Positions 34,405 to 43,341 of a stretch of DNA of 64,000 nt are shown here, in pieces. This DNA comes from Bacteroides stercorirosoris (GTDB lineage: Bacteria; Bacteroidota; Bacteroidia; Bacteroidales; Bacteroidaceae), in NCBI RefSeq assembly GCF_900142015.1, contig NZ_FQZN01000012.1, positions 62,001 through 126,000 on the forward strand, read 5' to 3'. The notes under the pieces were generated by a model. It was not told the DNA's origin. It searched no databases and worked only from the letters and a program-made list of their open reading frames with translations. Position numbers and translations under genes: made by a program. Positions within the stretch are counted from its first letter, which is position 1. Every line of letters starts with the position of its first letter.

Positions 34405-35122
34405 CCGCTTCCAAATTATCAATGTCAAGAATACGGAGTTCCAGAGCACGCACCACTAAGCGGGTTGCATTTACTCCTACCCGCTCTCCTTGTGGAAACA
34501 AACGGTTTACCAAATCATTCTGGCGCTTCTCCAAAGACTTAACGCCGAAAGGCATACCCTTCAGATTAGCAATCATATCTTTCGTATACCCCAAAGCCAG
34601 ATGACGCAGAAAGCGTTCGTCATATTCATCAATATCATAACTGATAACAGCTTCCTGACGTTTTGCATCATTCGCTACGGATTGCTTGAAACGGTCTACT
34701 ATCTTTTCCAGAATAGGATAATTGAACACCAGTTTCTTTCCGTCCATCACAGCCTGTACATCTGTTTTTGTGAGCAATTCCCCGGTTTTTAGGATGATGC
34801 CGTCAGCACCTGCATTCAGCACATCCACCCAAAGCTTTTCATTCAGAATCTCTCCGGTGAATATCAGCACGTGTACACCCGGATAACGTTTGAAAATATT
34901 CCGGCAGATATCCACACCAATCGTAGTGGAACCACCTAAACCTAAATCCAGCAAAACAAGATCCGGTATTCCGGTTTCCATCAGTGCCCAGAATTCATTT
35001 TCGGTCATGGCCGTACCGATTACTTCTGCATTCGGGATTTCATGACGGAAGATTTCTTCCGTCCCTTTCAGTTCCAGCTTGACATCTTCTACAATAATGA
35101 CTTTGAATTTTTTGTCTTCCAT
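34394..35122 (-). CDS. Response regulator with LuxR-like output
   Basis: This is 242 residues. The receiver domain covers about 1-125: acidic pair ED12-13, phosphoacceptor Asp59 in PDLVLLDLGLGG, Thr in FTGE and Lys in ILKTGE. The C-terminal part (FLRHLALGYTKDMIANLKGMPFGVKSLEKRQNDLVNRLFPQGERVGVNATRLVVRAL) has the outline of a LuxR/NarL-type helix-turn-helix, although shorter and divergent. It follows the large sensor kinase by 12 bp and precedes the AbgT gene, so the three form one operon. Confidence 0.85.
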   Translation of the reverse strand: MEDKKFKVIIVEDVKLELKGTEEIFRHEIPNAEVIGTAMTENEFWALMETGIPDLVLLDLGLGGSTTIGVDICRNIFKRYPGVHVLIFTGEILNEKLWVDVLNAGADGIILKTGELLTKTDVQAVMDGKKLVFNYPILEKIVDRFKQSVANDAKRQEAVISYDIDEYDERFLRHLALGYTKDMIANLKGMPFGVKSLEKRQNDLVNRLFPQGERVGVNATRLVVRALELRILDIDNLEADDE

Positions 35123-35134
35123 ATTATATCTCTT

Positions 35135-38100
35135 TTATTTTCTTCTTGGTATCGTGAAATAAACTGTAAACCCACTTTTTTCAGCCAGTTCGGCATTGAT
35201 ACGACATCCCCGTTTCCCTGCAAACTCGTCGTGGTCGCGAATAATCTGCTTGCAAACAAGATATTCTGTTCCGCGTAGTTCTCCTTTCTCTCCTGTTGAG
35301 GTCATACGTTCCAGATTCGGATAGAAGAGCCGGTTGAGTTCTTCACGGGTTTTCTCTCTTCGCGTATCCGTGAAAAGGAAACGGATATATTCTCCATCGG
35401 TTACTGTTTTCAGATATATTTCTCCATTCAGTGACACAGACAAGGCTTCATCTATAAGATTCTCTAATAGAAAACGTAGTTGAATGAAGTCCCCTACTAC
35501 CCGCTCGTCAATAGCTTCCGTATGGAAAGATACAGTGAAAGTCTTTCCTTTGCTCGCCTTGCGGAAATACTTTTCAGCCAACATACACAATTCCGTCACG
35601 GCAACTGTCCCACGACGGAATGTAACTTCTTCCAACTGACGGGACGCACACGAACTCAGAATCGTAAATATACCTTTATAATATTCTATCAATTCACCGA
35701 TAGCTGATACAATTTCCTTTTCTCCTGTTTCCGACAACGTTCCTGAACGGAGTTTGCCGATGAGTTGCTTAATCTTATTGGGATAATAAATTGTTTCGTG
35801 CTTGATGGTGGACAGGCAATTATCCAGTACCATATTCTGCACATGCAACAGGCTGTCTTCCCACGACGCACGATGCGCTTCTTCATGAGCTGCCTCGATA
35901 TCCCGGTATTTGGTTGCCAACTTTACCACAGCATTGAACACTACAATCGCTATGTAGCGGGCTATCAACTCCAACAATAAATGGGCTGCTTCTTGTTCAA
36001 CACTTTCCTGACGTTCAATGTACAGCACACCGATACAACGTGAATCTCCCGCAGCGTCCACCACCAAAGGCAAAGCTTCAAATCCCGGTGCAGACAGTTG
36101 TCGGTTCTGATCAAAACAGCGCTGAACAACTTCTTTCCAGCCTTCATCTTCTGTCGGAGATCCATTTTCCAAAGTTTCGGACAACATATTCTCTACTATG
36201 GAATTCGACGCATACTCCAGCTGATGTGTCGCCTCATTATAAACGGCAACGCCCAGCCTGTCAATGGCCAGCAACTCATTTACCGCATCAAATGCTTCGT
36301 CTACAATACGTTGGGGGATAGCTTTCAAAGTCTCTTCCTCACGCTGCAACGCCTCTTCCGTTTCGGTTACCTGTGTCAGGGAAGCAGTAAATATCTGCCT
36401 GTTAATTTCCAAAACCTGCTCCAGATTCCAACGGTTCACAAGACGCTTACGTATATATAAGATGTAATAGCCCAACAATAACAAGCCTATCAGTCCGACA
36501 AACAAGATAACACCTACCATCTTATTATTAGTAGAACGTTCCAACTGATTACAATATTCTTCCAGAGACTGGTCTTCACCCAGCAACTTGTACAAAGTTG
36601 TATAAGCAGCATTGTTATAACTGTATGCATCCCATTGTTTCAATGCAAGAAACGCGACCGCAGCTTCATTCCGGATATCCAATATAACATGAAAATCCGA
36701 ATTGAAAAGATTATTCCACCACGACAATTCTCCCGGTTCTCCTTCTCCTCTCAACGTCATATAACGCTGTGGATAATGAGCATATTTCTTGTAATGCGCA
36801 TTCAGGCAAGCTATGGCGGAGTCTGCATATTCCAGCGTCAGCTCGAAATCTCCCGCCACATTACTGTAATAGGCTTCATTGGCATATTCGGAAGCCTCGT
36901 TTAATAAAATCTCATATTCATTTTCCGCAGCCTGGGACAGGGAATCCTGTGCAGTTTGTGCATACACTTCATCAGGCTGTATGATTACTTCTTCCACAGG
37001 TTTATGGCACGAACTCATACCAAAAGGAAGAAATATACATAAAAGAAATATCAAAGTTTTACGCACCCCGACCGGCAAACGGAAATAGAAGCGACTACCT
37101 TTTCCCAATGTGCTTTCCACATTGAACAGGCAGACTTTGAACACTTCATTCGTCTTTCGGTACTTCTCAATAATACCCTTACAGTTCATCAAGCCGAACC
37201 CACTGCCCTTATTTTTCCGCAGTTCTTCCCGGTCGGCAGCATCCAGCATACCTATTTCCTGTGAGTTATACAGCTTTTCCCCTATAATACGTGTCACATC
37301 CTCTTCCGAAAGTCCATAACCGCTATCTTCCACTGAGATTTCCACATACTCTTCCGTCGGGCGGGCATATACCTTTACGTTCCCTCCTTTTGGAGTATAT
37401 TTACGGGCATTTTCCGCAAGCGTATTTATCATGAACAGTGTCAACGCCTTATCCGCTTTTACATAGGCATCGGTTGGGGTTACTTCCAACTGTTGCTGCT
37501 TCATCTCAAAAGCACGGCTTCCTTTCCTTATCAGGTCGAAAAGCTCATTCAGTCCGAAGGTTTCAATATTCAGACTCAGACTACCCTGTTTCATTTTAAT
37601 CCACAGAGCCAGAATATCATTATATTCATTGATCGTTGTCACCAGTTCATCCATGTACTGATACTTTTCCGCTTTGATACGCTCGTCATGGATAAAACCT
37701 TTCTCTGTCAGTTTATGTACCTCGTTGATGATGCGGTCAATGTACGGATGGATGCCGTTCACGATGGCCATACAAGCTTTCTTTATCAAATTCTGGCGTT
37801 TGTTTCCTGCTATATGCTGTTCATAAACATAACGCTCCTTCTCTAAACGGCGACGCTCATCACCCAGCGAAATGGAAGTCATACCATTATCAAGCGCCCA
37901 CGTGATATATGGAGTAATCACATGCACTATGGCCCGGTCATCCTTCGTCAGCCGTTTAGGCAATACCAGTTGCCCATCCTCTATCCGGATATCCTTTATT
38001 CCGAACAGGTCTCCCATATCCGTCTGTACAGCAGAAAGAATAGCATCTACAATTTCCTCTTCCGTTTGTGCGTCCGCAGGGATGGAAGCGGTTATTTTCT

Positions 38101-39535
38101 GGCAGATATCCAGCATTTGCCTCAAACGGTGCAAATGGACACGGTTACGTTCCTTCGATCTTCTATTGAATATCCAAAACAACAAGACCACCAAAATAAA
38201 ACCGACAATCACAAAGAACAGCAAAATATTCAACTGCCTCGCTTCACTTTCCAAAGCCAGGTAACGGCTTTCCAGCTCCTTGTCCTGACGGGTATCTTCC
38301 AGGATATCCAAATAAATATTACGGTTGTAGTCTGAATACTGCTTCATCTCCAATCCGGCATACGTCACACTCAATTGTTCGCGGATGCGTGAAATCCATT
38401 CCGGTACGGTTCGTAGTTTGCGCTGTATCCATGCTTTTTCAGAAGAGATGGTATCCCGGATATCAAAGGTCTTCAGCCAGTCCAGGCTATCGTGGCAATC
38501 ATAAAAACGGCGGTGATGGTTATTTACACATTCCAAAGCAAGTGTCAGTGTATCCAACGCCTCAGTATAACTGCCGTGAGCATTCAGATATTTACCGATT
38601 GAAACATACGCTCCTGCTATCTGATACAAGTCATTGTACTGCTTGAATTTCTTCAAAGCCAGCTGCCCTAAACGCATAGGCAGCAAAGAATCTACCGGTG
38701 CTTCAAACTGTTTCAATGCATGGGAACGCCGGGTCTGAAAGAATTCATAATTATCCGGTGACGCCATCAGGTTAGCAAGCCCTTGGACTCCATTTCCCTC
38801 AAAATACAAGTACCCGCCACGGGAAGCCAACTTCCAGGTCGTATACAGTTCGTCAAACTCGCGCAAGCGGCGTTCGTCCGCAGTTTCTCCTTCACACAAC
38901 GCTGCCGAGCCTTTTATATAATGATAATATAATAGCTGATTGGTATCTGCAACCAATTCTTCCTGAGGATATATCTCATTGATCGAGGCCACAGCTTCCG
39001 GACGCTGCTGCAAATAGTAATAATAGACTGCGGAAACGATATAAAACTCAGTACGTGCATAGTTCAGCCGCAGTCGTTCGTGCTGATCTACGAAAAGGTT
39101 ATTGTCTTCGTCAATTCGTTTCATACGGCGGAGAGCACTGTTCCGGTAGTCATAAAACTCCTTATTCATAGCAGTCCGCTGATAAATTTTCATCAATCCG
39201 ATGTCAGCAATCAGTAATTCCAGCTCATTTTTAGTCAGACTGTACACTTCGTTATGAAACTTCTCTGCCTTCTCGAAATCCATACGCATGAAGGCACAAA
39301 ATCCTAAATTGTTGGAAGCTTCCGCTTTCCCCTGACGATAAAGGTTCACGTTTTCATAGGCTCGTGTAGCAGCATGACAGGAAGAATCCAAATCCTTATA
39401 ACGGTAAGAATAAGCCACTTGATTGAGTGAATCAATAAGGCGCACTTCCTTGGTGGGGGCGGTGCCCACACAAGAAACCATTGCCATGCAGGAGAACAGC
39501 AAGCTTGCCGACAGTATAAGGGAAAACCGTTTCAC
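35135..39535 (-). CDS. Tandem sensor histidine kinase with two TPR-TM-kinase units
   Basis: This is 1466 residues. Unit 1: lipoprotein signal with Cys22, TPR-like helices to about 420, membrane segment 436-456, histidine region (candidate His596 in NGIHPYID), and HATPase with NTLAENARKY (about 704-712), EDSGYGLS and GSGFGLMNC (about 777-785). Unit 2: a second signal-like hydrophobic stretch with Cys843 (FLPFGMSSC), periplasmic helices, membrane segment 1006-1028, GAF-like region about 1050-1200, His1246 in IKHETIYYP, and a degenerate HATPase (NLIDEALSVS, no clear G-box). It resembles the DUF5112/DUF5113 group of Bacteroides kinases. The regulator gene is 12 bp downstream. Confidence 0.85.
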   Translation of the reverse strand: MKRFSLILSASLLFSCMAMVSCVGTAPTKEVRLIDSLNQVAYSYRYKDLDSSCHAATRAYENVNLYRQGKAEASNNLGFCAFMRMDFEKAEKFHNEVYSLTKNELELLIADIGLMKIYQRTAMNKEFYDYRNSALRRMKRIDEDNNLFVDQHERLRLNYARTEFYIVSAVYYYYLQQRPEAVASINEIYPQEELVADTNQLLYYHYIKGSAALCEGETADERRLREFDELYTTWKLASRGGYLYFEGNGVQGLANLMASPDNYEFFQTRRSHALKQFEAPVDSLLPMRLGQLALKKFKQYNDLYQIAGAYVSIGKYLNAHGSYTEALDTLTLALECVNNHHRRFYDCHDSLDWLKTFDIRDTISSEKAWIQRKLRTVPEWISRIREQLSVTYAGLEMKQYSDYNRNIYLDILEDTRQDKELESRYLALESEARQLNILLFFVIVGFILVVLLFWIFNRRSKERNRVHLHRLRQMLDICQKITASIPADAQTEEEIVDAILSAVQTDMGDLFGIKDIRIEDGQLVLPKRLTKDDRAIVHVITPYITWALDNGMTSISLGDERRRLEKERYVYEQHIAGNKRQNLIKKACMAIVNGIHPYIDRIINEVHKLTEKGFIHDERIKAEKYQYMDELVTTINEYNDILALWIKMKQGSLSLNIETFGLNELFDLIRKGSRAFEMKQQQLEVTPTDAYVKADKALTLFMINTLAENARKYTPKGGNVKVYARPTEEYVEISVEDSGYGLSEEDVTRIIGEKLYNSQEIGMLDAADREELRKNKGSGFGLMNCKGIIEKYRKTNEVFKVCLFNVESTLGKGSRFYFRLPVGVRKTLIFLLCIFLPFGMSSCHKPVEEVIIQPDEVYAQTAQDSLSQAAENEYEILLNEASEYANEAYYSNVAGDFELTLEYADSAIACLNAHYKKYAHYPQRYMTLRGEGEPGELSWWNNLFNSDFHVILDIRNEAAVAFLALKQWDAYSYNNAAYTTLYKLLGEDQSLEEYCNQLERSTNNKMVGVILFVGLIGLLLLGYYILYIRKRLVNRWNLEQVLEINRQIFTASLTQVTETEEALQREEETLKAIPQRIVDEAFDAVNELLAIDRLGVAVYNEATHQLEYASNSIVENMLSETLENGSPTEDEGWKEVVQRCFDQNRQLSAPGFEALPLVVDAAGDSRCIGVLYIERQESVEQEAAHLLLELIARYIAIVVFNAVVKLATKYRDIEAAHEEAHRASWEDSLLHVQNMVLDNCLSTIKHETIYYPNKIKQLIGKLRSGTLSETGEKEIVSAIGELIEYYKGIFTILSSCASRQLEEVTFRRGTVAVTELCMLAEKYFRKASKGKTFTVSFHTEAIDERVVGDFIQLRFLLENLIDEALSVSLNGEIYLKTVTDGEYIRFLFTDTRREKTREELNRLFYPNLERMTSTGEKGELRGTEYLVCKQIIRDHDEFAGKRGCRINAELAEKSGFTVYFTIPRRK

Positions 39536-39539
39536 TTAG

Positions 39540-39571
39540 CAAAGCTACAAATAAATCCGGGAAAGAAAAAA
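39540..39571 (-). promoter_or_regulatory. Probable promoter of the sensor kinase operon
   Basis: On the minus strand TAGCTTTG (plus 39540-39547) fits the -7 consensus, with a T-rich -33 region at about 20 nt. The predicted start lies at or next to the ATG at 39535, so the mRNA would be practically leaderless. It is divergent from the prs promoter. Confidence 0.4.
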
Positions 39572-39590
39572 GATTTTTCTACAATAAGTC

Positions 39591-39622
39591 TTGTAGAATG
39601 TAGCGGGAAATTCATAACTTTG
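39591..39622 (+). promoter_or_regulatory. prs promoter
   Basis: TTG (39591-39593), 21 nt of spacer and TAACTTTG (39615-39622) match the Bacteroides consensus. The start site would be about 35 nt before the prs ATG. Confidence 0.7.
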
Positions 39623-39659
39623 CAGGCAAATTAAACAAATAGGTAACATCTATTACAAA

Positions 39660-40598
39660 ATGAGCGAAAAAGCACCCGTAATGGTATTCTCCGGAACTAA
39701 TTCGAGATACCTTGCAGAAAAAATCTGCGCAAGCCTTGATTGCCCTCTGGGAAAGATGAACATCACACACTTTGCTGATGGTGAGTTTGCAGTTTCCTAT
39801 GAAGAGTCAATTCGTGGCGCACATGTATTCTTGGTTCAATCCACCTTCCCTAATTCCGACAATTTGATGGAGCTTCTGCTGATGATTGACGCGGCCAAAA
39901 GAGCGTCTGCCAAAAGCGTAGTTGCAGTTATTCCTTATTTCGGATGGGCACGACAGGACAGAAAAGACAAACCCCGTGTTTCTATTGGCGCTAAATTGGT
40001 AGCCGATTTACTTTCAGTAGCAGGTATCGACCGTCTGATTACGATGGACCTCCATGCTGATCAAATCCAAGGCTTCTTCAATATTCCGGTAGATCACTTG
40101 TATGCTTCTGCAGTGTTCCTCCCCTATATTGAATCGCTGAAACTGAAAGACCTTGTAATTGCTACGCCTGACGTTGGTGGTTCCAAGCGTGCCAGTACGT
40201 TCTCCAAATATCTGGGAGTTCCTCTGGTATTGTGTAACAAATCACGTGAGAAAGCAAACGAAGTTGCTTCCATGCAAATTATCGGTGATGTAACAGACAA
40301 GAATGTTGTGTTGGTGGATGATATCGTAGACACCGCCGGAACTATCACGAAAGCTGCTAACATCATGTTGGAAGCCGGAGCAAAATCGGTACGTGCCATT
40401 GCCAGTCACTGTGTAATGTCTGACCCCGCTTCTTTCCGCGTTCAGGAATCTGCTCTGACTGAAATCGTATTCACTGACAGTATCCCCTACTCTAAAAAAT
40501 GTGCGAAAGTAAAACAACTCAGCATTGCTGATATGTTTGCTGAAACAATCAAAAGAGTGGTGAATAATGAGTCTATCAGTTCGCAATACATTATCTGA
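39660..40598 (+). CDS. prs: Ribose-phosphate pyrophosphokinase
   Basis: This 312-residue enzyme makes PRPP from ribose 5-phosphate and ATP, feeding purine, pyrimidine, histidine and tryptophan synthesis. Visible motifs: FSGTNSRYLAEKICASL, HFADGEFAVSYEESIRG, PYFGWARQDRKDKPRVSIGAKLVADLL with the metal- and ATP-binding residues, DLHADQIQGFFN, and the PRPP loop VLVDDIVDTAGTI. The length is normal for class I enzymes. A terminator follows. Confidence 0.97.
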   Translation: MSEKAPVMVFSGTNSRYLAEKICASLDCPLGKMNITHFADGEFAVSYEESIRGAHVFLVQSTFPNSDNLMELLLMIDAAKRASAKSVVAVIPYFGWARQDRKDKPRVSIGAKLVADLLSVAGIDRLITMDLHADQIQGFFNIPVDHLYASAVFLPYIESLKLKDLVIATPDVGGSKRASTFSKYLGVPLVLCNKSREKANEVASMQIIGDVTDKNVVLVDDIVDTAGTITKAANIMLEAGAKSVRAIASHCVMSDPASFRVQESALTEIVFTDSIPYSKKCAKVKQLSIADMFAETIKRVVNNESISSQYII

Positions 40599-40642
40599 TT
40601 TGCTTCAGCAAATCAGAAATTGAAATTATATAAATAAAAAAT

Positions 40643-40679
40643 AAAGGCTGCGCAATTCAAACGAATAGCGCAGCCTTTT
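40643..40679. terminator. Bidirectional terminator between prs and the MORN gene
   Basis: AAAGGCTGCGC (40643-40653) and GCGCAGCCTTT (40668-40678) form an 11-bp stem flanked by A- and T-runs, serving both convergent genes. Confidence 0.88.
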
Positions 40680-40697
40680 ATTATTAATTCTTACTTT

Positions 40698-41864
40698 TTA
40701 ATTATTCAAGTCCAATCTTCCCATTTTATAGGTTCCTTTTCTTATCACTTTTCCATTTTTATCTGTTTCCACAAAGGGACCGTGCTTCTTGCCTTGTTTG
40801 AAAAAGCCTTCGTAACGGTTGCCGTCTTTGTCCTCCTGCACACCGTTGCCTTCTTCCATACCGTTCACAAAACCACCTTTATATTTGGTCCCGTCTGTCA
40901 TAATCAAAGTGCCCTGGCCATTGAACTGATTATTTTTCCAGTCACCTTCGTATGAGTCGCCAACATTCCATTTATACAACCCATGACCATCACGCTGGTT
41001 GTCTTTCCATTCACCGTCATACACTGCACCGCTGGCCCAGGTGAATACACCCTTGCCGTGTTGCATACCATCTTTGAAGTTACCTACGTACTTATTTCCG
41101 TTGGCGTAGTAATAAATGCCGGCTCCTGTACGTTCGCCTTGCACATACGAACCTTCGTATCGGTCACCCGTATGGAAAAAGTAAATGCCTTTGCCATGTT
41201 GCATATCATCTTTCCAGTCGCCTACATATTTATCTCCGTTCGCATATTCAAAAGTTCCTTTTCCGTCACGGACATCATTTTTCCAGTCGCCTTCATACTT
41301 GCAACCATCATTCCAGACAAACGTACCTTCACCATCTTTTTTATCATTCTTCCAGGAGCCTTCATATTTGGAACCGTTTTTCCATGTATATGTACCCTGA
41401 CCTTCACGCTTGTCATTCACCCAGTCACCTTCGTAAACATCACCGGTATAATAGTACATCGTCCCTTTTCCCTGTTGATAATCCTGGAACCACATACCAT
41501 CATAGCGATTGTTGTTCATAAAGTAATAAATGCCTTTACCATGTTGCTGATCCTGGAACCATTGTCCTTCATATTTTTCACCGTCGGGGAAAGTATACGT
41601 ACCATAACCCTCACGCTTACCTTTCACATATTCGCCTTCGTAGACGTTACCATTCTTAAAAACAGTCTTTCCCTTACCATTGGGTTTACGTCCTTTCATT
41701 TCACCCGTATACACGGAACCGTCCTTGAATGTATGCGTTCCTATCTTTATTTCAGAAGATAATGAGCTTTTAACCTTATCGAAGAAACCTTGTTTCTTTT
41801 CCTGAGCCGTCGCCCCGTTTTGGGACAAGAATACCAGAATGAGTGCAGTATATAGATATTTCAT
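40698..41864 (-). CDS. Secreted MORN-repeat protein
   Basis: This 388-residue protein has an N-terminal signal peptide (YLYTALILVFLSQNGATA) and then about fourteen 23-residue MORN repeats (YEGxWxxxxxxGxGTYxxxxGxK type) from about residue 49 to 375, ending in KGTYKMGRLDLNN. MORN proteins form elongated beta hairpin solenoids, and in bacteria the role of secreted forms is unknown. It is a single gene with its own leader of about 140 nt if the promoter at 42006 is used, and ends at the terminator shared with prs. Confidence 0.88.
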   Translation of the reverse strand: MKYLYTALILVFLSQNGATAQEKKQGFFDKVKSSLSSEIKIGTHTFKDGSVYTGEMKGRKPNGKGKTVFKNGNVYEGEYVKGKREGYGTYTFPDGEKYEGQWFQDQQHGKGIYYFMNNNRYDGMWFQDYQQGKGTMYYYTGDVYEGDWVNDKREGQGTYTWKNGSKYEGSWKNDKKDGEGTFVWNDGCKYEGDWKNDVRDGKGTFEYANGDKYVGDWKDDMQHGKGIYFFHTGDRYEGSYVQGERTGAGIYYYANGNKYVGNFKDGMQHGKGVFTWASGAVYDGEWKDNQRDGHGLYKWNVGDSYEGDWKNNQFNGQGTLIMTDGTKYKGGFVNGMEEGNGVQEDKDGNRYEGFFKQGKKHGPFVETDKNGKVIRKGTYKMGRLDLNN

Positions 41865-41898
41865 TGAAAATTATTAATTAGCAATTTAATAATAAAGG

Positions 41899-41919
41899 CG
41901 ATGTTTACGAAAAACATCG
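41899..41919 (-). other. Leader hairpin of the MORN-repeat gene
   Basis: CGATGTTT (41899-41906) and AAACATCG (41912-41919) pair around a 5-base loop. It lies between the putative promoter and the start codon, so it would be in the mRNA leader; there is no following U-run on the minus strand that would clearly make it a terminator. Confidence 0.4.
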
Positions 41920-42005
41920 GATTCCCTTGAGCATGTAAATAAAGAAACCTGTTTTAAAGACGTATAAAGACAGTAATTTGTTACATACTCTATACGGGAT
42001 TTGCA

Positions 42006-42013
42006 CAAAGATA
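42006..42013 (-). promoter_or_regulatory. Possible -7 element for the MORN-repeat gene
   Basis: On the minus strand TATCTTTG matches TAnnTTTG. No convincing -33 element at 19-21 nt was seen, so this is only a candidate. Confidence 0.35.
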
Positions 42014-42051
42014 CGATTAATCTCCCAAAAGGAAGAGGTATCACACGTTTT

Positions 42052-43341
42052 TTATGACATTTTTTTGCCGGACACTACTTCTTTTAATGTCTCTTTGCAC
42101 AAATGGCGTGAGGCAAGTTCCCGTATTTCTTCCGGAGTAATAGTCTTCACCGCATCTACGGCATCCGTTACGTACGAGTGCGAAAGACCGGAAGTATGAA
42201 TGAAAATCCAGGCATCAGCAAGTGAAAAGGCAGACTCATAGTTACGGCACATATCTCCCAACATATAGTTCCTTACCATGGCAAGTTCTTCGTCCGGAAC
42301 AAGGTCGTTTTGCAGGCGGTCTATTTCATGATAAACTTCTTTGATCAGAGGTTCTACAAACTCATTGGCAGTCTCCGTGTTGATCACAAACAACCCACTG
42401 TCAGGATAAGGCATGATACCTGCAGAAATGCCATACGTATACCCCTTTTCTTCGCGGATATTAGACATCAATCGACTACCAAAATATCCGCCCAGTAACG
42501 TAACCAGCACACGCATTTTCAGATAGTCGGGATGACGGCGGTCCAAAGAAAGCATTCCCATGCGGACGGCACTCTGCATTGCGTCAGCCCGTTCGGCAAA
42601 GAAACGCTTTTCAGGCGAAGCCTCAGGTAGATAGAACGTTTTTTCCGGCTTCCGGAAACCTTTGCCGAAAGGTTCATTCCCAAAGAGGGTCTCTATACGG
42701 CGGACGGTGTCTTCACCGACTTTTCCCGAAAGATAAATGCTGCAATTCCCGGAATGGTAGTAACAATCGTAAAAAGATTGAAGCACGGAAGGGTTGATTA
42801 GATGATAATCCTTTTCCTGCACCAATTGTCCGCAAGGATGTTTATCACCATACACCGCATTTATTAAAGTACGATGGGCAAGAAAATCAACCTTCGAACT
42901 ATTTACAAGAAACTGCTGGATGTTATTATCGACAATCACTCCCAACTCCTTCTCCGGAAAGACAGGTTCTTTTACAATCGATTCAAAAACATCTAAAGTC
43001 TGGGGAAGATACTTATTTAAAGAATAAAGTGTGACGTAAGCATATTCCGATGCACTGGAAAGTTCCAGCCAGGCACCGTAATAATCCAGTTTCTCAGCAA
43101 TGGCAGCCGCGGAATAGCGACGGGTTCCTTCACGCAACATCCGGTTGGTGAACAAAGCCTGCAAACGTTGAGTCTGTTGCCACCGTCCGCCTTCCATCAA
43201 CAGGTCAATACGCACTACTTCATTGTCTCCGGCATTGAGAATATATAAAGGTATACCGTTCGGCATCACCCGACGTTCGGGCGATGGCACTTCCAATTGT
43301 TCAGGTTCACGGATGAAAGGTTGGATGCTTCTGTCTAACAT
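42052..43341 (-). CDS. M16-family (insulinase-like) protein lacking the zinc-binding motif
   Basis: This is 429 residues, with the M16 fold pattern: NGIPLYILNAGDNEVVRIDLLMEGGRW at the start, LDYYGAWLELSSASEYAYVTLYSLNKYLPQTLDVFESIVKEPVF, and the second half domain with GSRLMSNIREEKGYTYGISAG (R/Y substrate-binding motif). The H-x-x-E-H zinc motif, expected around residues 60-65, is replaced by QRLQALFTNR, so it is probably catalytically inactive, like the beta partner of heterodimeric M16 proteins. It overlaps kdsB by 7 bp. No active partner is present in the window. Confidence 0.85.
   Translation of the reverse strand: MLDRSIQPFIREPEQLEVPSPERRVMPNGIPLYILNAGDNEVVRIDLLMEGGRWQQTQRLQALFTNRMLREGTRRYSAAAIAEKLDYYGAWLELSSASEYAYVTLYSLNKYLPQTLDVFESIVKEPVFPEKELGVIVDNNIQQFLVNSSKVDFLAHRTLINAVYGDKHPCGQLVQEKDYHLINPSVLQSFYDCYYHSGNCSIYLSGKVGEDTVRRIETLFGNEPFGKGFRKPEKTFYLPEASPEKRFFAERADAMQSAVRMGMLSLDRRHPDYLKMRVLVTLLGGYFGSRLMSNIREEKGYTYGISAGIMPYPDSGLFVINTETANEFVEPLIKEVYHEIDRLQNDLVPDEELAMVRNYMLGDMCRNYESAFSLADAWIFIHTSGLSHSYVTDAVDAVKTITPEEIRELASRHLCKETLKEVVSGKKMS

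Noticed and set aside
37493..38335. Several plus-strand frames of 117-137 codons opposite the sensor kinase
   Set aside because: The kinase has a continuous, motif-bearing reading frame of 1466 codons; the opposite frames lack starts with promoters or any domain.
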